From: Deinococcus rhizophilus
GTDB taxonomy: Bacteria; Deinococcota; Deinococci; Deinococcales; Deinococcaceae
Assembly: GCF_030271215.1 (NCBI RefSeq)
Contig: NZ_JASNGB010000099.1
Span: 880-11,135 of the forward strand
Length of the DNA stretch: 10,256 nucleotides
Direction of reading: 5' to 3'
How positions within the stretch are numbered: the stretch's first letter is position 1; every line of letters starts with the position of its first letter. The translations under genes and the position numbers were made by a program. Below the pieces are notes generated by a model. It worked only from the letters and a program-made list of their open reading frames with translations. It did not search any database and had not been told where the DNA came from. Positions 9,338-10,256 of this stretch are shown one piece after another.

Positions 9338-10256
9338 CTCCTCCAGCACCGCCTTCAGCCCCGCCCCGATCCACGCGAAGGCGCGGTTGGTGTTCGGCAT
9401 GGTGTAGGTCTCATCGGCCCCGTGCTGCATGAAGGCATAGACAACGTGGCGCCCATCGGTGGTGCGGAGGTAGCCGCTGTAGGTCAGCAGGCGCCAGCCG
9501 TTGCCCCCCTTGCCCGCGAAAGCGGCCACCTTGCCAGCGACCTCCGGGGGCAGGGCCGAGCGCCCGTACCCCATCGCCGCGACCTCGCGCTGCCACGCGA
9601 GGCTGTCCGGCGAGAGACCGGGGCGCAGGTACTGGTGCGCCAGCAGCGTGGCGAACTCGTGGGGGGTGCTGAGGTTGTGCACCCGCAGGTCGGCGGCCGG
9701 GTCGGGCGCGGCGTCGAAGTAGGTGTTCAGCCGGTTCTGGAGGACATCGGCCCGCAGGCGCTGGGCGTCGGCGTCGATGGCGGCGGCGAGCCGTGCCCGT
9801 TTCAAACCCGTGGCCTTGTTCCAGTCCGCCGCCGCGAGAAAGGCGGGAGAAGAGCCGGTCTGCGCCGTCCACCACGCCTTGGTGGGCAGGATCAACCGGG
9901 TGCGGCACAGGCCGAGGTCGTCCGCGAGGGCCTGCACCGTCCCCAGCCCCACCCGGCGGTGCAGCAGGTCGGTGGCGGTGTTGTCGCTGTGGCGGATCAT
10001 CCGCTCGGTGAGGTCACGGACATTGCTGCCGTCATAGGGGTAGTCGCCGAGGCTCTGGCTGGCCTGGGTCACGTCGAAGCGCTCGCCCGGCGCGAGCCGT
10101 CCGGCGTCCACCTCGCGCAGCGCCGCCCACAGCACCGCTTGCTTGTAGGTGCTGGCGAGGGGAAAGACGCCGTCGGCCTCCTGCGCGACGGCCCGCACCG
10201 GGCGCAGGGTGGCCGGGTCGATCTGGGCCACCCACAGCCCCAGCCGACCGCTGAGG
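9332..10256 (-). CDS. Class A beta-lactamase-like serine hydrolase (5' end outside window)
   Basis: The visible 308 codons include the three penicillin-recognising motifs, numbered from the GTG at 10231: PLASTYK (nucleophile S27, K30), [10 protein letters not shown] (S82-D83-N84) and GKGGNG (K241-G-G). The frame runs on past the window edge ([12 protein letters not shown]), as in the class A fold's first beta-hairpin, so the N-terminus and any signal peptide are not seen. Two things are odd. The SDN-to-KGG distance is 159 residues against 104 in standard class A numbering, and residues 85-191 contain no glutamate at all, so the omega-loop ExxLN motif (Glu166) is missing. [10 protein letters not shown] (188-197) is the usual helix before the KTG strand. 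It could be a true beta-lactamase with a different omega loop, or a related peptidase or esterase; resistance should not be assumed. Confidence 0.82.
   Translation of the reverse strand, partial: LSGRLGLWVAQIDPATLRPVRAVAQEADGVFPLASTYKQAVLWAALREVDAGRLAPGERFDVTQASQSLGDYPYDGSNVRDLTERMIRHSDNTATDLLHRRVGLGTVQALADDLGLCRTRLILPTKAWWTAQTGSSPAFLAAADWNKATGLKRARLAAAIDADAQRLRADVLQNRLNTYFDAAPDPAADLRVHNLSTPHEFATLLAHQYLRPGLSPDSLAWQREVAAMGYGRSALPPEVAGKVAAFAGKGGNGWRLLTYSGYLRTTDGRHVVYAFMQHGADETYTMPNTNRAFAWIGAGLKAVLEEP

Overview
The window is compact, GC-rich bacterial chromosome. It most likely comes from Deinococcus or a close relative. This rests on the gene complement (class A-like serine hydrolase, DHH nanoRNase, glyoxylate-shunt pair, YbeY/DgkA/CorC-like/Cdd cluster) and on TANNNT boxes lying 5-7 nt before start codons, a leaderless-promoter style known from Deinococcus. 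The genus is an inference; no rRNA or other marker gene is present. Nearly all genes are housekeeping or metabolic. I found no phage, transposase, CRISPR, toxin-antitoxin or defence genes.

Left part (1-3601, + strand): the C-terminal end of an MMPL-family transporter, an intergenic region rich in inverted repeats, then ybeY (rRNA maturation endonuclease) and, after a 1-nt gap, an undecaprenol/diacylglycerol kinase. A 431-bp gap holds an extended -10 promoter and a terminator-like hairpin. It is followed by a CNNM/CBS/CorC-domain membrane protein, which overlaps cytidine deaminase (cdd), and then a clear intrinsic terminator. This order combines neighbours seen with ybeY in Bacillus (dgkA, cdd) and in E. 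coli (corC/ybeX).

Middle (3572-8010, - strand): a small, probably exported protein of unknown function with one WD40-like blade, then a strong hairpin. Upstream of it lie aceA (isocitrate lyase) and aceB (malate synthase), transcribed aceB then aceA, which together form the glyoxylate shunt. Three copies of a 9-bp element upstream of aceB look like an operator. A HAD-family phosphatase lies upstream of aceB on the same strand.

Right part: a divergent promoter region, a leaderless-looking DHH/DHHA1 phosphoesterase (NrnA-like) on the + strand, a 16-bp perfect hairpin terminator, a short repeat-bearing intergenic element, and a convergent class A beta-lactamase-like protein that runs off the right edge.

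No radically new system is visible. The items most worth following are the related 15-bp coding repeats at two gene junctions, the aceB operator array, the structured leader before the CorC-like gene, and the beta-lactamase-like protein that lacks the usual omega-loop glutamate.
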